Source: Diploptera punctata | Lineage: Eukaryota; Arthropoda; Insecta; Blattodea; Blaberidae | Direction of reading: 5' to 3' | Assembly (NCBI GenBank): GCA_030220185.1 | Contig: JASPKZ010001230.1 | Location: 937,001-1,001,000, forward strand | Length of the DNA: 64,000 nucleotides | Shown: positions 13,901 through 22,775 of the stretch, piece by piece | How positions within the stretch are numbered: the stretch's first letter is position 1 | Layout of the letters: every line of letters starts with the position of its first letter | Program-made: the position numbers and the translations under genes | Notes under the pieces: generated by a model | Seen by the model: the letters and a program-made list of their open reading frames with translations, nothing else | Told to the model about the DNA's origin: nothing | The model's database searches: none

Positions 13901-15412
13901 ATTTTTGAAAGAAACATTTTAAGAAGAATATTTGGACCAATTATAGGTACTGATAACTGTTGGAGAATCAAAATAATTAATGAACTAAACAAATTAATAA
14001 GAAAATCAGAACATAGTAAACCATATAAGATCTCTCAGAATTGGTTGGCTTGCACATTTGATAAGAATGGATGATCAGAGACTGGTCAAAAAACTCTACA
14101 AATGGAAACCTATAGGAGGCAGAGCTATAGGAAGACCGGAGATCAGATGGGAGAATGACACAATGAACGATCTAAGGAAAATGAAAGTGACTAATTTGAA
14201 TATGGCAAGAGACAGATTGGCATGGAGGAGGATTGTTGAGAAGGTCAAAACTTTCATTTTTGAAGTTGTTATGCCTTAAGATGATGATTATGAGGTTTAA
14301 TTTATGGTAAAATCAAATGTTTCTTACCTCTCCTCATACAAATCTTCTAAGATTTGTATGAGGAGAGGTAAGAAACATTTAATTTTACCATTATATAGAG
14401 TTACCTACTTAGCTGATGTACCCAAATAAAAGTGAGGAATTGTTTCATGCAAGGTTTATGCAACTCAAGTAGGCCAGTAGGTCAGGTGCAAGACATCTGA
14501 TTTTGAGCTGAATAGCCTGAGTTTGATCCTGGACAACAGAAGAAGAGATTTTTCTTCGTCTATTTATGCCTGGACTGGTGCTGGGATCAATTAAGCCTTC
14601 TCTAAATATGAGTGTCAGAACTTTACTGGGAGTGAAGTGGGTGGAGCATAGGACTAGATAACCTACTTCCTTCTCATGCCATTGGATAGGAATCCTGACA
14701 TCCATATCCCCGTGAGCTCTCAAGGATTGTTAAGAAGATACCTTTATGCAACTTGGGACATGGAGGGCAGGACAAGGGATGATGTGGAGTCAACTTTGTA
14801 GCTTTGGTTTATTATAGATACTGTCTTATAAGTTACATCTTTTTTAAACAAAATTCTATTTGGAATTTTTTTTGCCAAGAAATTAAACCACTCTTTCAAA
14901 GTAGATATACACTCTCGATGACCTTTAAGTTCAAGTTAAACACCCCATCTGCATGAGGGGGAGGACGGGTGAAAAAAAGTCCAAAATGACTGATATTAGA
15001 TTCTATTTTTGGGGTCACTAAGTTGATGGGTGAAAAGATGATCAGGATAAATATTCAGGTAATGCCGACTGATCAGCCACTATATATATATGTCCACCAC
15101 TGTGGTCTCGAGGTGGCGTGCTGCCTTGTCACGCAGCGGGCCTGGGTTCGATCCCTGGTCAGGGCAGTTTTGTTGGGTGAGGTTTTTATCGGGATTTTTC
15201 CTCACCTATAAGACAAATGTCAGGAAAACTTTTAGCCCAAATAGTCCCTGAAATCATATGGCCATCATCATTATCATCATCATCATCCTTCGCCGGTGTG
15301 GAAAGCAACAGGAAGCAACCACACCTACAATTCCCTAGTAAAGCTGCAAGCATAGCATGAAAATGCTATGATTGCAGTGAAAGACCTGCCCTTGGGCAGA
15401 ATTACTATGGAT

Positions 15413-15447
<35 letters not shown>

Positions 15448-18400
15448 GTGTGTGTGTGTATGTGCATGTGTGTGTATTTATGTACAAGATAAAGTTGTCT
15501 TTGATTGTAGAATTGCATTGTGGAGCATATATTTGGAAGTGTAACACAATAGGTCAAATAACTTTTTGTATCTCACACTTTACATTTTATTTGTAACGGA
15601 ATATGTTTTAAGGAATTCTTATTTATAACTAGCATTATCCAGCCATGCGTTGCTGTAGCCCAGTCTGGTTAAATAGAAAGATTGTTAATTAAATTATTTT
15701 TAGTCTGTTCATCTTATCTCAATATTAATGTTGATTTGTTCTTGGACATGTTTCGGTTATATCATCATCATCATCATCATCATCTTGCCCAGCCTGGTTG
15801 GATTTATGTTGTGTACCCTGGATGTCAATATCAGCTCCATCCTGTGGTTGGCCAAAGAACCTCCAAACAAGGTCACGTTCCATCGGTATTTGAAAATTCA
15901 TAACTCTGTTTTTGTTTCTTCTGAATATAGATTTTTGTATTTTCTAACTGTTTTAATAATTTAGTGTCCGAATTTATATTATGTTTTTCAGACCAAACAT
16001 GAACAGCAACTGCAGATTTTTCTATTTCCCCATTTGTAATATTTCTTGTGTTCTTTGATTCTAATTTTTAGGTTTCTTTTTGTTTAGCCTATATATATCT
16101 TTTCACAACCTGTACATTCAATTTGATATATTTCTGATTTTTTATTTTTTCATTATTTTAAATAATATATCAAATTGAATGTATGGGTTGTGAAAAGATA
16201 TATATATATATATATATATATAGAAAAAACAAAAAGAAACCTAAAAATTAGAACCAAAGAACACATAAGAAATATTAAAAATGGGGAAATAGAAAAATCT
16301 GCAGTTGCTGCTCATGTTTAGTCTGAAAAAACATAATATAAATTCGGACATTAAATTATTAAAACAGTTAGAAAATACAAAAGAGCTATTTGGGAAAAAA
16401 TCTATATTCAGAAGAAGAAAAACAGAGTTATGAATTTTGAAATACCGATGGAGGTTCTTTGACCAACCACAGGATGGAGCTGACATTGACATCCAGGGTA
16501 TACAACATAAATCCAACCAATCTGTGCAAGATGCTGCTGATGATATAATCGAAATAGGTTCAAGAACAAATCAACATTAATATTGAAGTAAGATGAACAG
16601 ACTAAAAATAATTTAATTAAATTACCCTCAAAATATTACTAAAATAAAATATTTAAAAGATTGTTATTCATTGCCGTAAAATATTTAGTATAGCATGTGT
16701 TGCTTTTTTGTCCAATAGATGGCATTGTTTTTAATTTTTTAATAAAAGCATGCTTTTACCTATCACAGGTATGACATCTATATAATAGACATATAAAAGC
16801 ATGCGCATATTTGAATGTAATATTGTGTCAAAATTTCAAAGCAATCAGAGAAGGACTTTCAGAGATTTAAGATTTTGAACAAACGAATATTTACATTTTA
16901 TTTTATTTTAAGAAATTCTTACATGGAATGGTACATAAAACAAGGAGAGATAGAAAAGGAGTGACAAAATCAGGGAGACATTAAGTGTAGAAAAATTAAC
17001 AACAGGCATAGAAAAAAGTTAACTAAAATGGTTTGGACATTTAAAAAGAATGGAAAAGGAAAGACTACAACAAATACTATTAAATCAAAAGATACAAGGA
17101 AAATGACCACGAGAAAGGTGAATTAACCAAGTGAAGAAAAGTCTACAAAAAAAAAAAAGAGGATATGACTGGGAAAACTAAAAAGAAGCAAAGCATGGGA
17201 AGATAGAGATGGTTGGAGGCATATTTGGAATTGACCTTCCGAAAGGAGGACACGATAAGACAATGATGATGATGATTAAGAAAAAAAATTAATGTTTGAA
17301 CTGGGATTTGAACCCTGGACCTCTCATTCTCTGAATGAGTGTGCTATCTAATTACACCATTCAAACGACGATACAAACTTACTTATATTTGAAAAGAAAA
17401 ATATAATTTGTCCATCATTAAGGTGTTTAAAAACGAATAATATTAACACAAACTTACTTACTTACTCACTGGCACTATCGAACCCGTAGGTTCATGGCTG
17501 CACGGACATAAGCTCTCGATACATCTCTATCCTGAGCTAATGCTTTCCAATCATTCCATGTATAATCTACTTCCCTCAAATCATAGTTAATGTTATTCTC
17601 CCACTTCATTCTTGGTCTACCAACTGGGCGTTTTCCCTCTGACTCTTCCATGCAAGTCTTTCATTCCCCATAAGTGCAACATGTCCTGCCCATCGCAGTC
17701 TACGAGACTTAACTGTTCTTATTATATCTGGCTTCCTATAAAGACCATGTAGTTCATTGTTATGTAGTCTTCTCCATTCACCTGTTTGTTCATCTCTCTT
17801 TGGTCCAAAAATTTTCCTAAGTACTTTATTCTCAAATACTTGTAATCTCCTTTCCTCCATTAAAGTAAGAGTCCATGTTTCACACCCATATAATATAACT
17901 GGTAGAATAATAGTTTTATATATTTTCAGTTTAACGTTTTTTGAAAGGAGTTGGGACATACAGAGTCTCTGCAATGCATAATAGCACACATTTCCAGAAT
18001 ACAAACATTAACATTTATTTCAACTTATACAATTCTCGTTTGTTCTTTTCATTCTTCGGATGAACGAAAATCGTATAAGTTGAAAGAAATGTTAATGTTT
18101 ATATCTCCATTTGAATGATGTAATTAGACAGCACACTCGTTCAGAGAACGAGAGGTCCAGGATTCAAATCCCAGTTCAAACATTAATTTTTCTTTCTTAA
18201 ATTAGATTCTATTCAGGATTGGAAAATGTTAATTTAAATAAAAACAATGAGAACATTTACATTTTTATTTATATAGATTTCAATTCAATCTTGCTACATA
18301 CTATTTATTTGGTCTTGCAGAGTGAAATGATGGAGAGATGAGTTGCCATTTTGTTTTTTAAAGGTTCACTGTCTCACTTATCTCAGTGAGCAATGCTTTG

Positions 18401-19336
18401 GAGAACATTGCAAGAGGTATAAGATTGGGTCATAAGCACAGTATAAATAAAATTAGTGCATTGATGTTTTATTATTAATTTAACACTTCTCTCTGAAGGA
18501 TAAATTATATTTTGAAGAGAAAAATTTTCGCCCAGACCGAGACTCGAACCCGGGACCTTTGGTTTTCTAGGCCAATGCTCTACCATCTGAGCTGTCGGGA
18601 TGAGTTTCGATCTAGATGCAATTTTTTCTCTTATATACGTTGTAATTCTTTTAAAAAATTAGTGCAGTTGTACTACCATTATATTAGATTGAAAAAATCT
18701 AGTTCACTTTTCAAATACATTATAATAAAACAAATAATTTTTCTCTGTGAAAACCCGAGTTATTGGAAACAAAATGTATTATTGAAATTCATCGGATAAC
18801 ATTTTTGACACCTCATTGATTTCATGTTTTTCATGATAAATTTCATCAGTTGGAGTTATGGCTGAAGATGGACATGAGGTCATCTGAAACCATAGTGTCA
18901 TGAAAAACATGAAATTGATGAGATGAGTTGTCAAAAAATGTTCTCTGATGAATTTCAATGATTAACCTCATAATGTTTACTTCCCAACATTAATTTAATA
19001 TAATATGTATTATACCTTTTTGTTTAGTTATTTGTGCTTTAATTTAAACATATTTTTGGCAGCTTATATCATTCACATCCTCTGTATTTGCAGTTGTATC
19101 TGTGTATGTATGTATATTATTTATTTTAGGTTGGCTTCAAACCAGCTGGTGGCATTCGCACTGCCAAAGATGCTCTTAATTGGTTAATATTAATGAAAGA
19201 AGAACTTGGAACTTGCTGGATGTACCCTGATTTGTTTCGCATAGGAGCATCTGGTCTTCTAGGAGACATTGAAAGACAGTTGTATCATTATGCTACTGGA
19301 AGATATGCTGCAATTCATGAATTTTCAATGGGATAA
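1765..19336 (+). CDS. DERA: Deoxyribose-phosphate aldolase gene, 3' four exons (5' end outside window)
   Basis: Joined exons 1765-1927, 8684-8977, 13442-13527 and 19130-19336 give 750 nt, 249 codons plus TAA, with compatible phases at every junction. The product matches animal DERA from about human residue 70 to the C-terminus (human protein about 318 aa), so roughly 70 N-terminal residues lie to the left. DERA is a cytosolic class I aldolase that splits 2-deoxyribose-5-phosphate into glyceraldehyde-3-phosphate and acetaldehyde in deoxynucleoside catabolism. Visible active-site residues are the Schiff-base Lys in FIKTSTG (codon 149, human K218), the second Lys in VGFKPAGGIR (codon 185, human K254) and the Asp in EIDIVID (codon 85). 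The introns are 6.8, 4.5 and 5.6 kb and filled with transposons. No frame damage is visible, so the gene looks functional. Confidence 0.95.
2105..2265 (+). mobile_element. tRNA-derived SINE of foldback type (family B)
   Basis: tRNA-like head GCTCAGGTAACGCAG... with B-box-like GTTCAAGTCCC and a 3' end ...TCTGAGC. It is flanked left by agagaaaaatttgcg and right by ttctcttcaaatatat, the inverted flanks shared with 13688-13883, 18470-18645 and 20280-20470. Degenerate. Confidence 0.65.
2460..3538. other. Unassigned intronic stretch
   Basis: Contains modest open readings on the minus strand (2752-3036, 3037-3303) with no recognisable domain. The parts around 2940-3010 and 3180-3300 are less AT-rich than their surroundings, suggesting an old insertion, but no ends or relatives are seen in the window. 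Confidence 0.3.
3539..4050 (+). mobile_element. LINE family 1, degraded 3' end with GTTA tail
   Basis: Readable pieces GKPDI, LLVRKPEGKSQVGKPRMR and ENNINHGLREVN match the copies at 17460, 39049, 49300, 54983 and 60660 (consensus [20 protein letters not shown] and then [11 protein letters not shown]). It ends ...gatagtgccagtgag... followed by gttagttagttag, the family's short tandem 3' tail. Several stops and frame changes make it inactive. Confidence 0.8.
4190..4425 (+). mobile_element. SINE family C, old copy
   Basis: B-box GGGTTCAATTCCC followed by a body ending ggatcactttactttta. Head and 3' end match the better copy at 34310-34571 and the minus copies at 55960-56030 and 57165-57280. Confidence 0.6.
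4525..5238 (+). mobile_element. pogo/Tigger-like internal-deletion derivative
   Basis: Imperfect terminal inverted repeats (left TACCATATTTTTTGACTATA, right end ...ATAGTCCGTAAAATATTGTA) are flanked by TA. Inside is the C-terminus of a pogo/CENP-B-type DDE transposase: VCQWIKQSWSRAREDIIVKS, then KCGVSNTL, ending ESSDDDSQGF and TAA at about 5099-5101. The upstream part (4573-4938) keeps a piece of the transposase but the catalytic core is missing and the frame shifts near 4930. Non-autonomous and dead. Confidence 0.75.
5418..5620 (+). mobile_element. SINE family A, truncated old copy
   Basis: tRNA-like head (TCCACTGCTATGGTCCAATG...CCTGGGTTCACTCCCAGG) and body motifs (gggtgag, cctgtaagacaaat, catctggccatcat) shared with full copies at 15085, 28709, 43895 and 58172. 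The 3' third is missing. Confidence 0.75.
5690..6328. repeat. MITE-like repeat M1, copy 1
   Basis: Homologous to 26140-26860 and 43385-43835. The ends are imperfect inverted repeats (ATAACTCATGCCACAAATG against ATAAGTAATGCCACGAGTG read from the right, 15 of 19). A long hairpin near the right end pairs TTTCCAAATT...GATAAATTC with GAATTTATC...AATTTGGAAA around CTCACTTCGTGAG. No coding capacity. Confidence 0.8.
6960..7062 (+). repeat. Two-unit tandem repeat carrying TTAGGTTAG
   Basis: Two ~50-bp units (gtta-gagt-...-ggttaggttagcttttaggtt) in direct order. The embedded TTAGGTTAG resembles the insect telomeric unit, but only two degenerate units exist, so this is not a telomere array. Confidence 0.55.
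7200..7376 (+). mobile_element. Foldback tRNA-SINE
   Basis: Arms of about 40 bp (7204-7242 gaacacaactaaattattg... and 7335-7376 ...caataatttagttgtgttc) pair nearly perfectly around a tRNA-like core with A-box-like GACTCAGTGGTCGGAGC and B-box CAGTTCGATTCCC. A similar core without its left arm is at 7585-7760. Confidence 0.75.
7797..8637. repeat. Long inverted repeat (foldback element) with ~330-bp arms
   Basis: The left arm (7797-8135) begins TAGTCCAAGATCCAGCTGCA; the right arm (about 8300-8637) ends ...AGCCAGATGTTGGACTA. The arms match at roughly 90% along their length, separated by about 165 bp. No open reading frame. It interrupts a copy of the sequence ...attcattaattta...agctttagcttctc that is intact at 7380-7436. 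Confidence 0.85.
8684..8977 (+). CDS. DERA: DERA exon b, with Schiff-base lysine
   Basis: Starts after ttatgtttacag and ends before GTATGT. It codes VATGFPSGQ...SDFIKTSTG. The Schiff-base Lys codon is 8965-8967 and the catalytic Asp of EIDIVID is 8773-8775. The ATG at 8674 lies in the intron and is not the start. The 13 bp just upstream (8664-8676) are one copy of a direct repeat bounding a 1.5-kb composite transposon insertion, so most of the acceptor region was supplied by mobile DNA. Confidence 0.96.
9034..9769. mobile_element. LINE with 5' inversion, flanked by 14-bp duplication
   Basis: AATTCTGGTAATTT is found at 9034-9047 and 9756-9769. Between them, about 9048-9380 is the minus-strand 3' end of a LINE (reading ends ...LCKVCDQKCQQYHLIDC, a C-terminal zinc knuckle) and 9385-9755 is a plus-strand internal piece with the RT motif YADDIVILSRN and downstream KFKYGNAQLELANCYKYLGL. 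3' end in one orientation joined to an upstream part inverted is the signature of twin priming. A single TGA at 9568-9570 breaks the RT frame. Confidence 0.8.
9920..10480. repeat. Dispersed repeat H, copy 1
   Basis: About 500 bp shared with 56048-56620, starting at actcaaattacttccaatcac and ending near ggtctaatgcattc. The minus strand in both copies can read DFD(N/H)V-F...[19 protein letters not shown], suggesting the N-terminal part of a decayed transposase (Harbinger-like is a guess). No clean inverted ends found. Confidence 0.55.
10790..11030 (+). repeat. Foldback/PLE-tail unit with CTGANGATGG core
   Basis: Core CTGAAGATGG (10900-10909), then AAGTAAA / TTTACTT pairing and GAAACC (10927-10932). 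A tail-like cctagagtgttacctccc lies at about 11011-11029. Arms are weak; family membership rests on the core and tail. Confidence 0.5.
11060..11150 (+). repeat. Small foldback with AACCTCATAATGTTA tail
   Basis: aataatttgagtttgtg pairs with catacaaactcaattatt, followed on the right by aacctcataatgttacttcc. Minimal member of the foldback family. Confidence 0.65.
11160..12650. other. Unassigned intron stretch with a poly(C) run
   Basis: 12110-12320 has two diverged copies of a ~100-bp segment (both with ttgccgaacta... and ...ttctc-tgaa-tgg), hinting at an old tandem duplication. A run of C sits at 12467-12480. No coding or transposon signature recognised. Confidence 0.35.
12654..13348. mobile_element. 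TTAA-flanked non-autonomous DNA element
   Basis: TTAA at 12654-12657 and 13345-13348 brackets inverted ends: left GGGGGGTGATGGGTGAAATTT, right ...ATTTCACCCATCTCTCCCC. TTAA duplication suggests the piggyBac superfamily, though the terminal bases are not typical. The ~690-bp interior has no transposase. Confidence 0.7.
13442..13527 (+). CDS. DERA: DERA exon c
   Basis: An 86-nt exon between tattttgcag and donor GTAGGC. It completes the split Gly codon from exon b and codes KENVNATLPVGIVMCRAIRD followed by YYQRVGYK, aligning to KETVNATFPVAIVMLRAIRD in human DERA. It ends in phase 0. Confidence 0.94.
13600..14285 (+). mobile_element. LINE C-terminal fragment, split by a SINE
   Basis: Left part reads TLIRPVVTYACETWVLKE; after the SINE it resumes to MIRMDDQRLVKKLYKWKPIG, GRAIGRPEIRWENDTMNDL and DRLAWRRIVEKVK, the RTE-like C-terminal tail. 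Followed by atgatgattatgaggtttaat, which runs into a foldback tail. Multiple stops. Confidence 0.75.
13688..13883 (-). mobile_element. Foldback tRNA-SINE (family B) with near-intact cloverleaf and 12-bp TSD
   Basis: TATAACATAAAT at 13676-13687 and 13884-13895 is a perfect target duplication. On the minus strand the core has a 7-bp acceptor stem (GCTCAGG with TCTGAGC, one GU), D arm GCTC...GAGC, A-box TAGCTCAGTTGG, anticodon arm and T arm CCGGGTTCAAGTCCCGG. Outer arms ttgaagagaaaaattatacgc...gcgtataatttttctcttcaa make the whole unit fold back. Inserted in a LINE and flanked by SINE sequence, so not called a tRNA gene. Confidence 0.85.
14290..14400. repeat. Near-perfect palindrome of the foldback family
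   Basis: tggtaaaatcaaatgtttctt...acaaatctt pairs with aagatttgt...aagaaacatttaattttacca over about 42 bp per arm with almost no spacer. Contains the cctctcctcat motif that marks the arms of this family. Confidence 0.85.
14457..14753 (+). mobile_element. tRNA-derived SINE (family D) with 11-bp TSD
   Basis: TTTATGCAACT at 14457-14467 and 14743-14753 flanks a ~275-bp unit with a tRNA-like head ending CCTGAGTTTGATCCTGG. No other copy in the window. Confidence 0.65.
15085..15440 (+). mobile_element. SINE family A, full length
   Basis: Head GTCCACCACTGTGGTCTCGA...CCTGGGTTCGATCCC, body with gaggtttttatcggg, acaaatgtcaggaaaac, ccacacctacaattccctag and ...gcagaattactatggatgg, then (AT)n. Insertion in or tail of an AT microsatellite (15415-15441) hides any TSD. 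Confidence 0.85.
15690..16625. mobile_element. Penelope-like element: inverted pair of GIY-YIG endonuclease fragments (P1)
   Basis: 15690-16140 (minus) and 16160-16625 (plus) are inverted copies meeting at ...atatatcaaattgaatgta. The plus arm reads YQIECMGCEKIYI, KRNLKIRTKEHIRNIKNGEI and EKSAVAAHV, the endonuclease of Penelope-like elements, then stops and frameshifts. The YIG glycine step is lost in a TA microsatellite. Both outer ends carry the tga-tgatata-a-cgaaa core (15751-15767 RC, 16537-16555). Pseudogenised. Confidence 0.8.
16915..17275 (+). mobile_element. LINE 3'-end fragment with GAT tail
   Basis: Frames combine to read WFGHLKRMEKERLQQILLNQ, RERWINQVKKSLQ and AWEDRDGWRH, then (GAT)n. 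Frameshifted C-terminal tail of an RTE-like LINE. Confidence 0.65.
17283..17400 (-). mobile_element. tRNA-SINE (family E), minus copy
   Basis: Minus strand carries GAATGGTGTAATTAGATAGC and B-box GGGTTCAAATCCC. It is the inverted partner of the copy at 18095-18200, with LINE family 1 sequence between them. Confidence 0.7.
17460..18005 (-). mobile_element. LINE family 1 fragment
   Basis: A 132-codon open stretch reads [60 protein letters not shown] and WAGHVALMGNERLAWK. The 3' end has the (TTAC)n tail at about 17453-17466. Frame lost at 17640. It sits between inverted SINE copies. Confidence 0.85.
18003..18100. repeat. Inverted repeat, ~40-bp arms
   Basis: aaacattaacattt-tttcaacttata...gttc pairs with gaac...tataagttgaaa-gaaatgttaatgttt. 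It joins directly to the plus SINE at 18095, so SINE plus hairpin form a snap-back unit. Confidence 0.75.
18095..18200 (+). mobile_element. tRNA-SINE (family E), plus copy
   Basis: TTTGAATGATGTAATTAGAC... with B-box GATTCAAATCCC and tail aacattaatttttctttctt. Same family as 17283-17400 and related to 52435-52525. Confidence 0.75.
18470..18645 (-). mobile_element. Foldback tRNA-SINE (family B)
   Basis: Minus-strand core has AGCTCAGATGGTAGAGC and GGGTTCGAGTCTCGG; the flanks tttgaagagaaaaat and tttttctctta retain parts of the inverted arms. Confidence 0.75.
18770..18990 (+). repeat. Foldback with CTGAAGATGG core and one-sided tail
   Basis: Arms of ~57 bp (18783-18832 and 18897-18959; catgtttttcatgat pairs with gtcatgaaaaacatg). 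The core at 18862-18890 reads CTGAAGATGGAC...GTCATCTGAAAC. The tail aacctcataatgtttacttccc follows the right arm only. Confidence 0.85.
19130..19336 (+). CDS. DERA: DERA terminal coding exon
   Basis: The acceptor is ttattttag at 19121-19129. It codes VGFKPAGGIR...RIGASGLLGDIERQ...FSMG and ends in TAA at 19334-19336. The proton-relay Lys codon is 19139-19141. No AATAAA is seen just after the stop; the first one, about 19539-19544, lies inside a foldback repeat, so the polyadenylation site may be transposon-derived (inference). Confidence 0.95.
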   Translation, partial: VGFKPAGGIRTAKDALNWLILMKEELGTCWMYPDLFRIGASGLLGDIERQLYHYATGRYAAIHEFSMG

Positions 19337-19509
19337 AATCTTGCGATTTTTTTGTCTTACATTCTATATTATTCTCTGGTTAATTGTTAAATATTAATTT
19401 TATACTTTATTGTTTAACAAATTATATATATATATATATTTTTTTGTATGGCAAAGAAAAGATTGTCTGAACTTGAAATGTAATCATTACATAGTTCGTT
19501 GAACTGTTA

Positions 19510-19980
19510 TAGGAAATAACACTATGAGATTTAATTTAAAATAAAATTATTTTTACCTTACCTCATATCCTGTCTTATAATACAAAAACCTAAGAAGCTC
19601 ACTTTGGGAAAAAATCCACATTAAAAAAAATTAATGAATTTTGAAATTCCCAGGGAATAATTAAAACATTTTGTCTGTACATTCTTACCTCTTATGGTTG
19701 TTTTTATCAAACGTGTTTCAAGGCTTCTGAGCCCCATTGTCAGCGATTACAGACTGAATTTTCTCAAGTTGTCGGCCCTGATTCTTGATTCCTGCTCTTC
19801 TTGATTTGATTGGGAAGTTCGTTGGTCCACCAACAGATGGAATGAGAAGCAGTGCTCCTGGATGACACAACATCGGTCGTGTAAATACTGAATATGTAAC
19901 CACTAAAGTTATGAAACTGGTTTAATTAGAAGACAGGATATGAGGTGAGGTAAAAAGAATTTTTATTTAAATTTTAAATT
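19510..19980 (-). repeat. Foldback with core and one-sided tail
   Basis: The tail (as ggaaataacactatgagattt) is on the left. Arms of ~50 bp: ttaccttacctcatatcctgtctta and agacaggatatgaggtgaggtaa. Minus-strand core CTGACAATGGGGCT...AGCCTTGAAAC at 19715-19743. Starts about 175 bp after the DERA stop codon and may supply its poly(A) signal. Confidence 0.8.
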
Positions 19981-20279
19981 ACAGGGTTTATTTGGATTTA
20001 TTAATTATGTAATGATACAGATGCAGCCAGTGTCATCATTGTATGCTGTATGCAGTCCATGCAACAAAAAGACTTCCAGTATTTCTATAATATCAATTTT
20101 TCTAACTCCCTCACATATGCTACCTGTAGGTAAGCCAATAGGAATTTATTCCTTCATTTGACTTCCTCTCACCACCAAGGTCGTGAAGATAGGATTGTAA
20201 CTTTTTGGAGCCACTATAACTGTTTGGCTGCCTGTTGGAACTAGAAGTGAAGGAAGTGCTGTGAGGTAATTGCAACATT

Positions 20280-20470
20280 GTAATCTATGATGTTTTTATT
20301 ATTAATTTAACACTTCTCACTGGAGGATAAATTATATTTGAAGAGAAAAATTATACACTGAGACTGGGGTTTGAACCCATGACCTTTGGCTTACTAGGCC
20401 AATGCTCTGCCACTGAGAAACTCCAATCTAAACGCAAATTTTTCTCTTATACACTGTTAATTCCCGTTCA
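20280..20470 (-). mobile_element. Foldback tRNA-SINE (family B)
   Basis: Left flank tttttattattaatttaacacttctcactgg and ttgaagagaaaaattatac; minus core with GGGTTCAAACCCCAG. Degenerate acceptor half. The same left flank begins the unit at 20580. Confidence 0.7.
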
Positions 20471-20579
20471 CCAAATGCTACGAAAATTTTTTCGATCACG
20501 CAAATGGCGACTTCTTGTTTAAGAAGACATTTATCGGGAATTAAAACACTACTTTATAGAGTCAATAGGGCTTCTTTTG

Positions 20580-20870
20580 ATGTTTTTATTATTAATTTAA
20601 CACTTCTTACTGAAGGACAAATTATATTTGAAGAGAAAAATTATATGCTCAGACTAAGATAATTTAGTCTTTTAATCAAAATATCTGGGTCAATTAACCA
20701 TAAATATATGATCATAAAAAAAAGAGTTAACTTTATCTTCCTATAAAATTTTCGATTTTTTAAGCCATTTTTCAAAAATGTTGTGCATTTTTTTTTCAAA
20801 TTTAAGGGTCCAAACCCCAGTCTGAGCTTATAATTTTTCTCTTCAAATATAATTTTAATCTACTCTTCTG
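20580..20870. mobile_element. SINE family B arms with internal replacement
   Basis: Both inverted arms are present (ttgaagagaaaaattatatgc and gcttataatttttctcttcaa with ccaaaccccagtctgagc), but the tRNA core is replaced by about 150 bp of unrelated AT-rich sequence. Confidence 0.6.
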
Positions 20871-20879
20871 ACTTCAAGT

Positions 20880-21560
20880 ATCCACTGCATACATTGCTTC
20901 TTTCGTTGTGATGACTTTATTTAATTCCAAAGTTTACTCCAATTGCACTCTGTAGTAACCACAAGACATCAAATTTTAGGCATTGCACTGAAAATAAGCT
21001 CAAAATCTAATAAATATTAGGCCCTACTTCAGTAAGACTAAGCTTCAAATATGTTTATTTTACTGAAATGAATAAATTATACACTAAAATATGCTAGACA
21101 CAAAAAAAGAAGGTATATTTAAGAAATGGAGGTAATCAACTATATTATATAAATATAATGCACATATTGATTATATAAAAATAATTAAACGTGCTTTTTA
21201 AACTTTTTATATTCTTTTCCTTGCTCATTCTCTTTCATAATTATGTGCACTATATACATCACTAGATTTTTTTTCTGAATTCTCCACAATTAAAGTTTGC
21301 CTTTTGTCAGTGATAATCATTTAGAAAATACAAAAATTAGTTTTTATTGAAACTTACCAGAGGAGCAAATTTTCAAATAACGTAATAGAAACATCAATAT
21401 CTGCTGGAATATTTACATTTTTCTCCATTATCACCCTTGATACTTTTTCCAACAATGAAAACAGTTCATTCTTATTACAAGGGAGGATCACACTATATCT
21501 TTGCACAAATTATATGCATATATAGTATAGTTAATAGCGAAACAGAATATATATACACAC
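20880..21560. other. Intergenic AT-rich stretch, nothing recognised
   Basis: No coding sequence, arms or tails seen between the SINE at 20580 and the PLE dimer. Confidence 0.4.
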
Positions 21561-21703
21561 CATAATAATTAAATGAATTGTGATTTCTTCTTATCTCATA
21601 CTTCTATGTTTTTTTTAAACATAGCACTGCAGTATTGGCGACACATTGTCGTCATCATCAACTGTTTTCACGACTGTCAATTTTTTCTTTTGCCGGTAAT
21701 TAT

Positions 21704-22140
21704 CTAGATGCCATCTGGTGTTCTTTTGAAGGAATTACACTCCAAACTGCCATCTGGTGTTATTTTGAATGAATCATTTTCTAAACTGCTATCTGTTGTA
21801 TTTTTGAAGAACTTTGTAATCAAGCTCGGTTCGTCCGGAATCTCGAAGTTCATAGTTCTAGTATAGTTTTTTTGAATATATATTTTTTCCCAAACTGTTA
21901 AATCCAAAGGTTTAGATAGATGTTTTAAAAGTTTTGCTTCTTTTTCAATCCTATGATGCTCTAATAAACTACGTGCTGCTATAGCTGATTTTTCAATTTC
22001 TCCATTCTTTATGTTTCTGAAGTGCTCTTTTTTACGAGTTTCCAAGTTCCTTTTTGTTTTTCCTATATATATCATGTTGCAATTTTTGCAATCAATTTGA
22101 TAAATTCCAGATTTTTTGTTGTCTGGGGTATTACATTTAT
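21704..22140 (-). pseudogene. PLE GIY-YIG endonuclease, minus copy
   Basis: Minus strand reads IDCKNCNMIYIGKTKRNLET, RKKEHFRNIKNGEIEKSAIA and so on to NFEIPDEPSLITKFF. The GIY-YIG nuclease nicks target DNA during PLE retrotransposition. A frame break near 22140 (against the + copy, which reads through) separates it from the RT-proximal part. Confidence 0.85.
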
Positions 22141-22146
22141 TATTAG

Positions 22147-22775
22147 TTACAGAAGATTACCCAGGCTGAATTTGTTAATTGGAGCTAATGTTATATTAAA
22201 TTTTCTGAAATTTTTTTGAAACATATTATGAACTTCAGGATGGTAAGTAAATTTCTTGAATTTTACATCTTTCTTGGGACCATGATGTAAGGTGGTGTAT
22301 TCCTGTAACCTTTTTTGTTGTTGGAATTTCTTTAATTTATTCTTTATAATGTCTTCATTGAAACCATTTATTTCAGCAACATGAACAATATGATTATATT
22401 CCTTGTCAAAATCTTCTACATTAAGTGGAATATTTAACAATCTGTATAATAGACTATTGAAAATTGCATGTTTGTGTGCCAAATGATTAAAACCTGTAGA
22501 TTTTATGTAGTTGTCAGTTTGTGTGTCTTTTCTGTAAATGTTAAATTCAATTTTTTGCTGTTGTTCATTTCTTATTAAGTATAAGTCTAAAAAAGGGATC
22601 TTGTTATTTTGTTCCATTTCAATAGTGAATTTCACTGACTCATCTTGAAGATTAAGCAATTTCAATGCATCTTGAATGTATATTTTTATCAATTACAGCG
22701 ATAATATCATCTACATACCTATACCAACACTTGAAAATCAAAGGATAAGCATTGGTGATATGTGATTCAAGATAC
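22147..22775 (-). pseudogene. PLE reverse transcriptase C-terminal part, minus copy
   Basis: From right to left: FKCWYRYVDDIIAVIDKN holds the catalytic YVDD (about 22697-22730), then a +1 frameshift near 22690, then IQDALKLLNLQDESVKFTIE, IPFLDLYLIR, FNIYRKDTQTDNY and YNHIVHVAEINGF, characteristic of PLE RTs, then the RT-nuclease linker. The N-terminal RT fingers are absent. Confidence 0.85.

Noticed and set aside
15335..15600. Overlapping open frames on both strands
   Set aside because: They run through (AT)n and (TG)n microsatellites and SINE sequence and have low-complexity translations.
20961..21560. Search for an extra gene between DERA and the carrier
   Set aside because: All longer frames between 19.4 and 34.9 kb are explained by transposons or lack any recognisable feature.
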